A stretch of 64,000 nt of DNA, from positions 3,634,001 through 3,698,000 of the forward strand of contig NZ_JAJOMX010000001.1 of NCBI RefSeq assembly GCF_024699925.1. The letters run 5' to 3'. The notes under the pieces were generated by a model, which was given only the letters and a program-made list of their open reading frames with translations, searched no databases and was not told the origin of the DNA. The translations under genes were made by a program, and so were the position numbers. This DNA is from Mesorhizobium sp. J428. GTDB taxonomy: Bacteria; Pseudomonadota; Alphaproteobacteria; Rhizobiales; Rhizobiaceae. Below, piece by piece: positions 8,238 through 22,507 of the stretch; position 1 is the stretch's first letter, and the number at the start of each line of letters is the position of its first letter.

Positions 8238-9916
8238 TCAGGCTCCTTGGCTTTGGGATGCGGCCTTGTCCCGCTCTTCCCGCTTGAGTTCGAGTTTGGA
8301 AAGCTTGCCCACCGGCGTTCGCGGCAGGGCTGCGCGGATATCCAGCGCGGCGGGCACTTCGTGCGGGCCAAGCCGGCTCTTGAGGAAGGCGCGCAGGCCC
8401 TCCAGCGTCAGTTCGGCGGCGCCTGCGCGCAGCTTGACGAAGGCCTTCGCCGCCTCGCCGCGATAGTCGTCGGGAATGCCGATCACCAGCACCTCCTCGA
8501 CGTCCGGATGTTCGTAGATCACCTGCTCGATCATCTGCGGATAGACGTTGAAGCCGCCGGAGATGATCATGTCCTTCTTGCGGTCGACGAGGAAGAAGAA
8601 GCCGTCCTCGTCCATGTGGCCGATGTCGCCCGTCAGGAACCAGCCTTCGGCGAAGGCAGCCGCATTCTCTTCCGGCCGGTTGAGATAGCCGGAGGTGACG
8701 TTGGCGCCCTTCACCGCGATCTCGCCGGTCTCGCCGGAAGCGAGTTCGCGGCGCGGATCGTCGAGCGAAACGATGCGCATGCGGATGCCGGGCAGCGGCA
8801 GGCCTATCGTGCCCGCCTTGTCGGGACGGCCGCGCGGGATGTTTGTGCCGGCGGGCGAGGTCTCGGTCATCCCCCAGCCGCCGAGCAGTTCGATGCCGGC
8901 GAGGTCTTTCAGCCTGCGTGCGACCTCGACGGGCAGGGGGGCGCCGCCGGAGCCGCAATAGTGCAGCGAGGAGATGTCGCGCTTCTCGAAGCCGTGCAGG
9001 GAGCAGATGGCGATCCACATCGTCGGCACGCCGGGGAAGACGGTCACTCCCGCCTCGATTTCGGCGAGCGCTGTCTCGGCGTCGAAGCGCGTGTGCAGGA
9101 CCATCGTCTGGCCGTCGATCAGTGCACGCAGCATCACGGCGACCAGCGCGTAGATATGGAACAGGGGAAGGACCAGCAGCACCTTTTCCTGGCCGAGCCG
9201 CGTTAGCCCGTCCGCTGCGCTCCAAAGCGCGTAGGAGGAGGCGGCTGCCGACATGTTCGCATGCGTCAGCATCGCCGCCTTGGGCAGGCCGGTCGTGCCG
9301 CCGGTATATTGCAGCAGGGCAAGATCCTCGACTGCGACGGGCGGGAAGGCTGTGGGGACGGTGGCTTCGACGAAGTCGTCCCAGGCGGTCATGCCGTCTG
9401 CGGCGGGCAACGGGCCGGTGAGCGGAGATGGGCCGAAGCGTACATCGTCGCCGACGATGATGCGGTCCACCAGGCCGGACCCGAGGAGCGGAACGACGCC
9501 GGCCGCGATGCTGCCGATATTGGTGGTGACCAGCGTCCGCGCTCCGGAATCGGAGAGCTTGTGGGCGATGACTTTCGGCGCGTCGAGCGGGGAGAGATGC
9601 ACCACCGTCGCGCCAGCCTTCAGCGCGCCGAAGAAGGCGTAGGGGTGGTAGAGCGTGTTGGGCAGGAGAAGCGCGACCCGGTCCCCCTTGCCGATGCCGA
9701 TTGCCGCGAAACCGGCCGCGGCGCGGTCGGCCTCACGTTTCAGATCGCGGTAGCTGATCTTCGCGTTGCGGAAGATAAAGGCGATCGTATCGCCGAATTG
9801 CTCGGCGCTCCGGTCGACAGCCTCATGGACGGGCCAGGTGTCGAGGGCAACGTCCGGGGAGAAGCCCCCCGGATAGGACCTGGCCCAGGGCCAGGCGTCG
9901 CCCGCGATCGCCTGGA

Positions 9917-9920
<4 letters not shown>
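8238..9920 (-). CDS. pimA: Acyl-CoA ligase, dicarboxylate (pimeloyl)-CoA ligase PimA type
   Basis: A 560-residue AMP-forming acyl-CoA synthetase. It shows the phosphate-binding LLQYTGGTTGLPKAAMLTH (about 203-221), the adenine-binding GGWGMTETSPAGTN (about 345-358), GWFLTGDIGHMDEDGFFF and the C-terminal catalytic lysine in RTPVGKLSK. The start is ATG 9920, overlapping the pimF stop by four bases; the open frame upstream of it is an antisense-free shadow of pimF. In the pim operon it activates dicarboxylic or fatty acids to CoA thioesters for beta-oxidation. Confidence 0.87.
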
Positions 9921-12007
<2,087 letters not shown>

Positions 12008-12047
12008 CAGCTACTCCAGGTGGGTCGGTGCGAAAGAATGGTCGCCG

Positions 12048-12839
12048 TTAGGCGAGCCGGGCGGTATTGATGAACTGGCGGATCAGGGCGGTGACCGCAG
12101 CAGGCTGCTCCACGCAGGGGATATGGCCGGCATCCGCGACGATGCGGAAATCCGCGCCGCGGATGAGGTTGGCGGTCGAGCGCACGAGATCGGGCGGCGT
12201 CGAGCCGTCCTGATCGCCGACGATGCAGAGGACCGGCACCTTGAGCGCCCGGGTCGATTCCGTCAGGTCGCTGTCGCGCAGCGCCGCGCATGTGCCGAGA
12301 TAGCCGGCGAGCGGGGAACGCACGAGCATGGCGCAGCAGCCGGCGAATTCCGCATTTGAGGGCGAGCGGAAGGCCGGCGTGAACCACAGCTTCATCACGG
12401 CGTCGGCGATGCTCTCGATGCCGCCGGCCTCGACGGTCGCGATCCGTGCATTCCAGCTTTCCTGCGTGCCGATCTTGTGTGCGGTGTTAGACAGGACGAG
12501 GCCGCGCACGAGATCCGGACGAATGGCGGCCAGACCCTGCGCAATGACGCCGCCGACGGAAAGGCCCACGATCACCGCCGCCTTCACGCGCAGTTCGTCG
12601 AGCAGCGCTGCGAGGTCGTTGACATGGTCGCTCATCGCGTAGGGGGCCGGCGTCGCCTCCGAGAGGCCGTGACCGCGCTTGTCGTAGCGGATGATGCGGA
12701 AGTCGGGACGCAGCGCTGCCGCGACCTTGTCCCAGATGCGGAAGTCGGTTCCCAGCGAGTTCGCAAACACGATGACGGGGCGATCGCCGCCCGTGTCCTC
12801 GTAATGCAGCACGATGCCGTTGGCGTGCGTGAAATTCAT
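12048..12839 (-). CDS. pcaD: 3-oxoadipate enol-lactonase
   Basis: A 263-residue alpha/beta hydrolase. The nucleophile elbow is VGLSVGGVIAQG (about residues 93-104), preceded by the oxyanion segment FANSLGTD and YDKRGHGLSE, and the catalytic histidine is in VADAGHIPCVEQP near the C-terminus. It matches beta-ketoadipate enol-lactone hydrolase, which makes 3-oxoadipate in the protocatechuate/catechol pathways. It heads the transcription unit that contains pimFABCD, which would place an aromatic-derived dicarboxylate step next to dicarboxylate beta-oxidation. Other pca genes are not in the window. An esterase of similar fold is possible. Confidence 0.82.
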   Translation of the reverse strand: MNFTHANGIVLHYEDTGGDRPVIVFANSLGTDFRIWDKVAAALRPDFRIIRYDKRGHGLSEATPAPYAMSDHVNDLAALLDELRVKAAVIVGLSVGGVIAQGLAAIRPDLVRGLVLSNTAHKIGTQESWNARIATVEAGGIESIADAVMKLWFTPAFRSPSNAEFAGCCAMLVRSPLAGYLGTCAALRDSDLTESTRALKVPVLCIVGDQDGSTPPDLVRSTANLIRGADFRIVADAGHIPCVEQPAAVTALIRQFINTARLA

Positions 12840-12863
12840 AGTCGGAACTCCTCCCTGTCCCGA

Positions 12864-12896
12864 AACATACTACCGAGTATGTTGCAAGGGCAACAT
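12864..12896. promoter_or_regulatory. Overlapping dyads upstream of the pcaD-pim operon (putative operator)
   Basis: Two perfect inverted repeats overlap 25-60 bases upstream of pcaD. The first is AACATACTACCGAGTATGTT at 12864-12883 (8-base arms, 4-base spacer). The second has arms ATGTTGC (12879-12885) and GCAACAT (12890-12896) with an AAGG spacer. Dyads of this size are typical binding sites of TetR- or FadR-type repressors that respond to acyl-CoA. No such regulator gene is adjacent, so the cognate protein is unknown. Confidence 0.6.
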
Positions 12897-12955
12897 CCGG
12901 TCAATCGTCGGGTTTTTATGCAGAGGGTGCATAATCCAAAAGCGGCCCAGCCCCA

Positions 12956-12988
12956 ACGAAAAACGGGCGCGGATCTCTCCGCGCCCGT
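12956..12988 (-). terminator. Rho-independent terminator of katG
   Basis: A perfect 11-base stem, ACGGGCGCGGA (12963-12973) and TCCGCGCCCGT (12978-12988), with a TCTC loop. Read on the minus strand it is followed by TTTTTCG. It lies about 55 bases past the katG stop and before the pcaD promoter region, separating the two leftward units. Confidence 0.85.
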
Positions 12989-13043
12989 CTTTCGAGCAGA
13001 AATTCAGGCTGATGTGGCGGGCTCCCTGACGGGTGCGCCGCGA

Positions 13044-15460
<2,417 letters not shown>

Positions 15461-15471
<11 letters not shown>

Positions 15472-16486
15472 GACCGTCCGGCAGATGGAATATTTCGACG
15501 CGCTGGCGCAGACGCGCCATTTCGGCCGCGCGGCGGAGCTCGCGGGCGTGACGCAGCCGGCGCTCTCGGCGCAGATCGCGGAGATGGAGCAGCGGCTGGG
15601 ATGCCGGCTGTTCGAGCGTGGCGGCAAGGCAGTCGGCATGACCGAGGACGGCCGGGCGCTCCAGCCGCGCATCGAGGCGATTCTCGACGAGATCCGTGAC
15701 CTGGAAACCACCGCCAGGCGCGGCCGGCTGGCGATGGAGGGCAAGCTCAGGCTCGGCATCATCCCCACCGTCGCGCCATACATCCTGCCGAAGGTGCTGC
15801 CCGAACTTCGCGGCCTCTTCCCCTCGCTGACGCTCGAACTGCGCGAGTCGGTGACGCGGACGCTGGTCGACGAGACGCTCGGCGGGCGCATCGACGCCGC
15901 ACTTGTCGCTCTGCCGCTCGAGGAGGCGGGGCTCGCCGCCGAGCCGGTCTTCGAGGACACGTTCCTGCTTGCGATCCCGGCGTCGGAGCCGGGCTTCGTC
16001 AAACCCCCGGTGCCGCCGGAGAGCCCGGTGCTCGAACGGCTGATGCTGCTGGAGGAGGGACATTGCATGCGCGACCAGGCGCTGGCCGTCTGCGGCAGCG
16101 CCCGCCCGGCCGCGATGGCGAACTATGGCGCGACCAGCCTCACCACGCTGTTGCAGATGGTCGCGCATGGCTTCGGCGTGACGCTGATTCCTTCGATTGC
16201 GCTACCATCGGCCGGCGAGATGCGCGACGTGCGGATCGTTCCCTTCGCCGAGCCGGCGCCGGCCCGCACGCTCGGCCTTGTGTGGCGTCGCGGCAGCGCG
16301 CGCGGCAACGAATGCGCAGCACTCGCCGCGACGCTGAAACGCCTGTTCGGCTCAGACGAGGCCGGCGATGTGCAGCGCGAACCAGACCCAGATCACCAGC
16401 AAGGCGAGGAAGCCAACGACGAAGGCGGGCTGGCGGTGGCGGATGCGGTTGGTGGTGACGTGGATCGCGGCGTGCACGCAGCGTGA
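15461..16486 (+). CDS. oxyR: LysR-type hydrogen peroxide sensor OxyR
   Basis: A LysR-family regulator with an N-terminal winged helix (about 1-62, HFGRAAELAGVTQPALSAQIAEMEQRLG) and an effector domain. The redox cysteines of OxyR are visible in LLEEGHCMRDQALAVCGSA (two Cys nine residues apart, near 202 and 211), which supports OxyR over other LysR proteins. It would activate divergent katG on peroxide exposure. The normal family end is near residue 300, but the frame stays open for about 40 more residues antisense to the 3' end of the MAPEG gene, an unusual 135-base convergent overlap. The start ATG sits inside a perfect dyad. Confidence 0.9.
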
Positions 16487-16771
16487 CAGGACGAAGATCC
16501 AGGCCAGCGCGACGGTGAGCATGTTGACGCCGTTGGCCACGTAGAGCGCCAGGCAAGCCGCGAAGAACAGCACCGGCAGTTCGAACTGGTTGGCGAGGTT
16601 GTTGCGGACGAACAGGCTTTCGGGCGGCTCGTTGCGGTTCTCGCGGAAGTCGGACGTCCTGACGCTTCCGGCCCGCACCGCAGCCTTGCGGCGCACCGAG
16701 ATCAGCGCATAGATCGCGTAGATCAGGGCCACCTGCAGCAGCATCGGCCAGAAAATGGCGGTCTGGTTCAA
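16352..16771 (-). CDS. MAPEG family membrane protein
   Basis: A 139-residue protein with about four membrane helices. It has the MAPEG-like segment SLFVRNNLANQFELPVLFFAACLALYV (about 52-78) with the conserved N-x-x-E-x-P-like pattern, and VLSRCVHAAIHVTTNRIRHR (about 93-112). MAPEG proteins include glutathione-dependent enzymes of eicosanoid and xenobiotic metabolism, but bacterial members are mostly uncharacterised. The start is TTG 16771, with a GGGAGG ribosome-binding site five bases upstream. Its 3' end overlaps the oxyR reading frame on the other strand by 135 bases. Confidence 0.82.
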   Translation of the reverse strand: MNQTAIFWPMLLQVALIYAIYALISVRRKAAVRAGSVRTSDFRENRNEPPESLFVRNNLANQFELPVLFFAACLALYVANGVNMLTVALAWIFVLSRCVHAAIHVTTNRIRHRQPAFVVGFLALLVIWVWFALHIAGLV

Positions 16772-16836
16772 GTCGGCCTCCCAGTGTCCGCGCCGACGCT
16801 ACCCGATTCGCGGTGGCATGCAATCCACGGTGGCGC

Positions 16837-18465
16837 CTACAGGATATCTGGCGTGCCTTTGAGTGGCATGTCGTCACTCACCGGCACGGTCTGGCGCTCG
16901 ATCATCCGGTGCACGCGCGGCCGCGCCGGCCCCTTGTGCAGCTTCTGCAGTGCTTCGTTCACTTCGGCATCGGCTTGCGTGCGGCGCTGATTGTGCCGCA
17001 GATACTCGATCCAGGTCGGGACATGATAGCTCTCGGTCCAGACCTCGGGGTTCTCGAGATCACGCAGGAGCGCCCATTGCCGCGCACCGTCGCGGATCCG
17101 GATGCGCCGGCGCGCCGTCATCGCGGCCAGGAAGGCGGGCACGTTCTCCTGCGCGATCGTGTAGTCGACCATGATCATGATCGGCCCGCTGCGGGCCTTG
17201 AGGTCGAGACGCAGCTCTGGTTCCCGGAACTGATCGAGCGGATCGAGGTTGAGCGCGCCGAACTCAGGCAGGCGGTGCCATAGCCCGACGGCGACGCTGG
17301 CGATGAGGACAGCACCCGATACGATGAGCGCCGTGGCCGGACCGGACGCATCCGCAGCCGCGCCCCAGAGCCAGCTTCCCATTGCCATGCCGCCGAACGT
17401 GGCCGTCTGGTAGAGCGAGAGTGCGCGGGCCACGACCCAGCGCGGGGTCGACAGTTGCACCGTGACGTTGAACAGCGACAGCGCAAACACCCAGCAGGCG
17501 CCGGCAGGGAGCAGCAGCAGGTGGCTGAGCCAGACATTGCTGCTGAGGGCGACGAGGATGTTGCTCAGGCCGAAACCGATGCAGGCGAGCCGCACGATCC
17601 ACTCGTTGCTGAACCGTTCGCGCACGATACCGTTGATGAAGCCGCCGAGGATCGCGCCGACGCCGAAGGCGCCGAGCAGGCCGCCATAGGTCAGTGCGCC
17701 GCCACCGACGAGCTCGCGCGCCACCAGCGGCAGCAGAGCCAGAGACGAGATCGCGGCGATGCCGAACAGCCAGGCGCGGAACATCACGATCAGGAGGTTT
17801 GGCGACATCGAGACGTAGCGCAGGCCCGCTGACATTGCGCTGAGGAAACTCTCGCGCGGCAGGGCTCGCGGCGGATAGACCGGCTTCCAGCGCCACAGGG
17901 CTGCGATCAGCGTGATGTAGCTCACGGCATTGGCGAGGAACGCCGCCGCGACACCGGCTGTCGCGACGATGATGCCGCCGACCGCCGGGCCGACGGAGCG
18001 CATAAGATTGAAACCCATCGAGTTGAGCGTCACGGCGGCCGGAAGGTCTTCGCGGGGCACGATGTCGCCCACCGAGGCCTGCCAGGGCGGATTATGCAGC
18101 GCCGTGCCGCAGCCGAGCAGGAAGGTGAAGGCAAGCAGCAGCCACGGCGTGATCCAGCCCTGATAGGCGATTGCCGCGAGCGCCACCGACACGACCATCA
18201 TCATGATCTGCGCGAACAGCATGATCCGGCGCCGGTCGAAATTGTCGGCGAGCGCGCCCGAGGCGAGCGAGAACAGCATGATGGGCAGGGTGGTGGCGCC
18301 CTGCACCAGCGCGACCATGCTGTGCGAATCGGAAATGGTCGTCATCATCCAGCCCGCGCCGACGCCCTGGATCAGCCCGCCGAGGTTGGAGACGAGCGTC
18401 GCGATCCAGAGGGCTCGGAAGGTCGGGTGCCGGAACGGGGCTAGGGTCGATGCGCGCTGCGGCAC
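16837..18465 (-). CDS. MFS transporter (EntS/MFS_3 type) with C-terminal soluble domain
   Basis: A 542-residue protein. The first 400 residues form a twelve-helix major facilitator of the EntS/MFS_3 type (LASGALADNFDRRRIMLFAQI is the loop 2-3 signature, and FLLGCGTALHNPPWQASVGDIVPR is family-typical). The last 120 residues (from about 420, RSGPIMIMVDYTIAQENVPAFLAAM) are soluble and look like a dimeric alpha/beta-barrel (ABM-like) domain, an arrangement seen in a subset of these transporters. It is probably an exporter; the substrate is unknown. The start is GTG 18465 with GGAGGAAG seven bases upstream. Confidence 0.8.
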   Translation of the reverse strand: MPQRASTLAPFRHPTFRALWIATLVSNLGGLIQGVGAGWMMTTISDSHSMVALVQGATTLPIMLFSLASGALADNFDRRRIMLFAQIMMMVVSVALAAIAYQGWITPWLLLAFTFLLGCGTALHNPPWQASVGDIVPREDLPAAVTLNSMGFNLMRSVGPAVGGIIVATAGVAAAFLANAVSYITLIAALWRWKPVYPPRALPRESFLSAMSAGLRYVSMSPNLLIVMFRAWLFGIAAISSLALLPLVARELVGGGALTYGGLLGAFGVGAILGGFINGIVRERFSNEWIVRLACIGFGLSNILVALSSNVWLSHLLLLPAGACWVFALSLFNVTVQLSTPRWVVARALSLYQTATFGGMAMGSWLWGAAADASGPATALIVSGAVLIASVAVGLWHRLPEFGALNLDPLDQFREPELRLDLKARSGPIMIMVDYTIAQENVPAFLAAMTARRRIRIRDGARQWALLRDLENPEVWTESYHVPTWIEYLRHNQRRTQADAEVNEALQKLHKGPARPRVHRMIERQTVPVSDDMPLKGTPDIL

Positions 18466-18494
18466 CTTGCGGCTTCCTCCTGCCAGGGGAGATT

Positions 18495-18516
18495 CGTCCC
18501 CTATAGCATAGGGACG
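18495..18516. promoter_or_regulatory. Imperfect hairpin between guaB and the MFS gene
   Basis: CGTCCCCTAT and ATAGGGACG face each other around AGC, with one unpaired base, between the guaB stop and the MFS start on the leftward strand. It could be a weak terminator for guaB or an operator for the transporter. There is no clear T-run. Confidence 0.3.
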
Positions 18517-18558
18517 CGGCGCGTGGTCGAATGGTTCCTTTGGCTGCGCCGATCTGGC

Positions 18559-20064
<1,506 letters not shown>

Positions 20065-20212
20065 TGGCCGATCCTTGAATACGAATATGGCGCTGACGCC
20101 CGGGGTGTGGGCCGCGCCGACTCGAAATTTCCCTTTCAGGATTGGCAGCGGCTGGTAACACGACTGCGACGGAATGCAAAGCATCGAATCCGCTTCCGCT
20201 GTCGCGCGTTTC

Positions 20213-20242
20213 ACTTGCAAGCCTCTGCCGGGGGTTGCAAGT
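20213..20242. promoter_or_regulatory. Inverted repeat between guaB and the DUF898 gene
   Basis: Perfect 8-base arms ACTTGCAA (20213-20220) and TTGCAAGT (20235-20242) are separated by 14 bases in the divergent guaB/DUF898 region, just upstream of the DUF898 ribosome-binding site. It may be an operator or a 5'-UTR hairpin; no regulator is adjacent. Confidence 0.4.
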
Positions 20243-20273
20243 TACCGGCCGTCGATGGGGATCGGGGACAGGC

Positions 20274-21404
20274 ATGGCGACGACACAACCCTGGGGGAGG
20301 GCGGCACAGCCGCTGTCTTCGGAGCCACCGAGAAGCGTTGGAGGAAGCGTCGAGCCTTTCGTCTTCACCGGCACGACCCGCGAATATTTCGGCATCTGGA
20401 TCGTCAACATTCTGCTGACCATCGTGACGTTCGGCATCTACTCTGCCTGGGCGAAAGTAAGACGGCTGCGCTACTTCTACGGCAACACGCATCTGGCAGG
20501 GTCCAGCTTCGACTACCATGCACGGCCGGTGCAGATCCTGATCGGGCGGATCATCGTGCTGATCGTCCTCATGGTCTACAACGTCGTCCTCAACGTGGTG
20601 CCGCCGGCGGGCCTCGTCTTGGTCCCGCTCTTCGTCCTGGCGCTGCCCTGGTTCGTCATGCGCGGGCTGCGCTTCAATGCGCGGGTGACGAGCTTTCGCA
20701 ATGTCCGCTTCGATTTCCACGGCGGCTACTGGGGCGCGTTTCGCGCCTATGTGCTGGGTGGTGCCGTCACCTGGCTGACGCTCGGTATCCTGGCGCCCGT
20801 CGCTTCGCGCTGGATGTGGCGCTATATGCTCGCCAACACGATGTATGGCGGCAGGCCGATCACGAGCGATCCGGCGCTGCGCAAGCTTTACGGCCAGTGG
20901 CTCCTGCCGGCGGTGATCCTGCTCGCGACCCTCGTGGTGCTGGGCCTGTCCGCACTGGCGCTCGGCAGCGCGCTCTATGCGCTTTACGAGGATGTCTCGA
21001 CCGGCACGAACGACGCGGACGCCGTCGTTGTTGCGATCCTGCAGGTGCTGATGACGTCCTTCCTGCCTTTCATTGTCATCCTCGCCATCGTGACGTTGAT
21101 CTACCGCGCCGGCACGCGCAACGTGGCTCTGAACGCCACGGTGGTCGATGGACGCCACCGCTTCCGCTCCGCCATCCATCGCGGCCGCTTCACCTGGATC
21201 ACCGTGACGAACCTGGTCGCGACCGTCCTGTCGCTCGGCCTCGCGCGGCCGTGGGCGGCGATCCGCATGGCGACGTTCCTGGCGGCCGCCACCGCGCTCG
21301 AAGTCTCCGGTTCGCTCGACGACTATCTTGGCGACGTGCAGGACACCGGTTCGGCGGTGGGCGCCGAATACATGGACGTCGAGGGCTTCGATTTTGGCTT
21401 CTGA
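20274..21404 (+). CDS. YjgN/DUF898 family membrane protein
   Basis: A 376-residue multi-helix membrane protein of the DUF898 (YjgN) family. Repeated modules begin with EYFGIWIVNILLTIVTFGIYSAWAKVRRLRYFYGNT (about 30-65) and recur in FTWITVTNLVATVLSLGLARPWAAIR (about 305-330), the W/F-G-I-Y-S-A-W-A-K signature of the family. Its function is unknown. The start is ATG 20274, with GGGGACAGG before it. It overlaps the following M48 peptidase gene, and such DUF898-peptidase pairs suggest that the two proteins act together in the membrane. Confidence 0.85.
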   Translation: MATTQPWGRAAQPLSSEPPRSVGGSVEPFVFTGTTREYFGIWIVNILLTIVTFGIYSAWAKVRRLRYFYGNTHLAGSSFDYHARPVQILIGRIIVLIVLMVYNVVLNVVPPAGLVLVPLFVLALPWFVMRGLRFNARVTSFRNVRFDFHGGYWGAFRAYVLGGAVTWLTLGILAPVASRWMWRYMLANTMYGGRPITSDPALRKLYGQWLLPAVILLATLVVLGLSALALGSALYALYEDVSTGTNDADAVVVAILQVLMTSFLPFIVILAIVTLIYRAGTRNVALNATVVDGRHRFRSAIHRGRFTWITVTNLVATVLSLGLARPWAAIRMATFLAAATALEVSGSLDDYLGDVQDTGSAVGAEYMDVEGFDFGF

Positions 21405-22434
21405 ACCCGTCCGCGGCGCCTGGTTTCCGCCGGGGTCGAGCCGCAAGGTCGAGGCGGCTATCTCGAGGGCGGGCGACGGCGACCTGATCGTTGTGGCCGG
21501 CGAGGCTGTGCTGGCACGAGCGGCCCCGGCCGAAATCGAATTTTCCGTGCGCGTGGGCTCAATCCCGCGCCGGCTGTCTTTCCCGGACGGCAGCCTGTTC
21601 GAGACGGCGGACAATGACGGCGTCGACGCTATCGCAGGCGCCGCAGTGCGCGCGGCAGGGGCCATCCACCAACTCGAGCGCTTCAGGCCGCGCCTGTTCG
21701 TCTTCGCCGCGCTCGTCGTGGGGCTCTGCTTCCTGATCTACCGCTTTGCGGTGCCGGTGCTGGTGGAGGTGGCGGTCGCGATCACGCCGCCGGTGGTGCC
21801 GCAACTGATGAGCCAGGGCGCGCTCGCCTCGCTGGACGAGACGCTGCTGGCGAAGAGCGAGCTGCCGGAAGCCCGACAGGCATCGATCCGCGAGGGTTTC
21901 TCTGCCCTTGCGGCGCTGACGCCGCGCGGGGAGAGAGGCTATGCGCTACACTTCCGCAAAGGCAGCTCGATCGGCCCGAACGCATTTGCGCTGCCCGACG
22001 GTTCGATCATCCTCACCGACGAACTCGTGACGCTGGTGCCGGGCCAGGATGCAGTCCTCGGCGTGCTGGCGCATGAGATCGGCCATGTCGAGCGCGAGCA
22101 CTCGCTGCGCCAGCTCTACCGCGCGGCGGGCATCGCGGCCCTCATCATGCTGATCGGCGGCGACATTGGCGCGGGCGCGGAGGACATCCTCGTGCAGGGA
22201 TCGGCGCTCGCGGGCCTCTCCTATTCGCGCGGACAGGAAGCAGAGGCCGACAGATCGAGCGTCGAGCTGATGCTGAAGGCAGGCAAGGACCCGGAGGCGA
22301 TCGTTGGCTTTCTCGAGATCATGCGCGACAAGCTGGAAAAGGGCTCCGGGACGGATTTCTTATCCACTCATCCTGCGACGCAACAGCGGATCGAGGCCGT
22401 GAAGGCGTATGCCGAGGAGCTGGCGAAGAAGTAG
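21394..22434 (+). CDS. M48 family zinc metallopeptidase
   Basis: A protein of about 346 residues with one membrane helix near residues 92-115 (LFVFAALVVGLCFLIYRFAVPVL) and a peptidase domain carrying the zinc motif VLAHEIGHVEREHSLRQ (HExxH, about residue 228) and a downstream third ligand in SYSRGQEAEADRSSVELM. This is the HtpX/BepA-like M48 layout. The start is taken as TTG 21394, which overlaps the DUF898 stop and begins ASEPVRGAWFPPG; no ATG fits better. It is expected to cleave membrane or periplasmic proteins. Its partner is probably the DUF898 protein upstream. Confidence 0.82.
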   Translation: MASEPVRGAWFPPGSSRKVEAAISRAGDGDLIVVAGEAVLARAAPAEIEFSVRVGSIPRRLSFPDGSLFETADNDGVDAIAGAAVRAAGAIHQLERFRPRLFVFAALVVGLCFLIYRFAVPVLVEVAVAITPPVVPQLMSQGALASLDETLLAKSELPEARQASIREGFSALAALTPRGERGYALHFRKGSSIGPNAFALPDGSIILTDELVTLVPGQDAVLGVLAHEIGHVEREHSLRQLYRAAGIAALIMLIGGDIGAGAEDILVQGSALAGLSYSRGQEAEADRSSVELMLKAGKDPEAIVGFLEIMRDKLEKGSGTDFLSTHPATQQRIEAVKAYAEELAKK

Positions 22435-22507
22435 CCCTCAGGCAAAGCGGCTGGCCCTGTCGATCGGTGGCGACAAGCCGCGCGCTCCGTGCTAACCGCG
22501 CGGCGAC

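Noticed and set aside
7047..9206. 719-residue open frame on the plus strand
   Set aside because: It is antisense to pimB and pimA, has no domain signature and arises from high-GC third positions.
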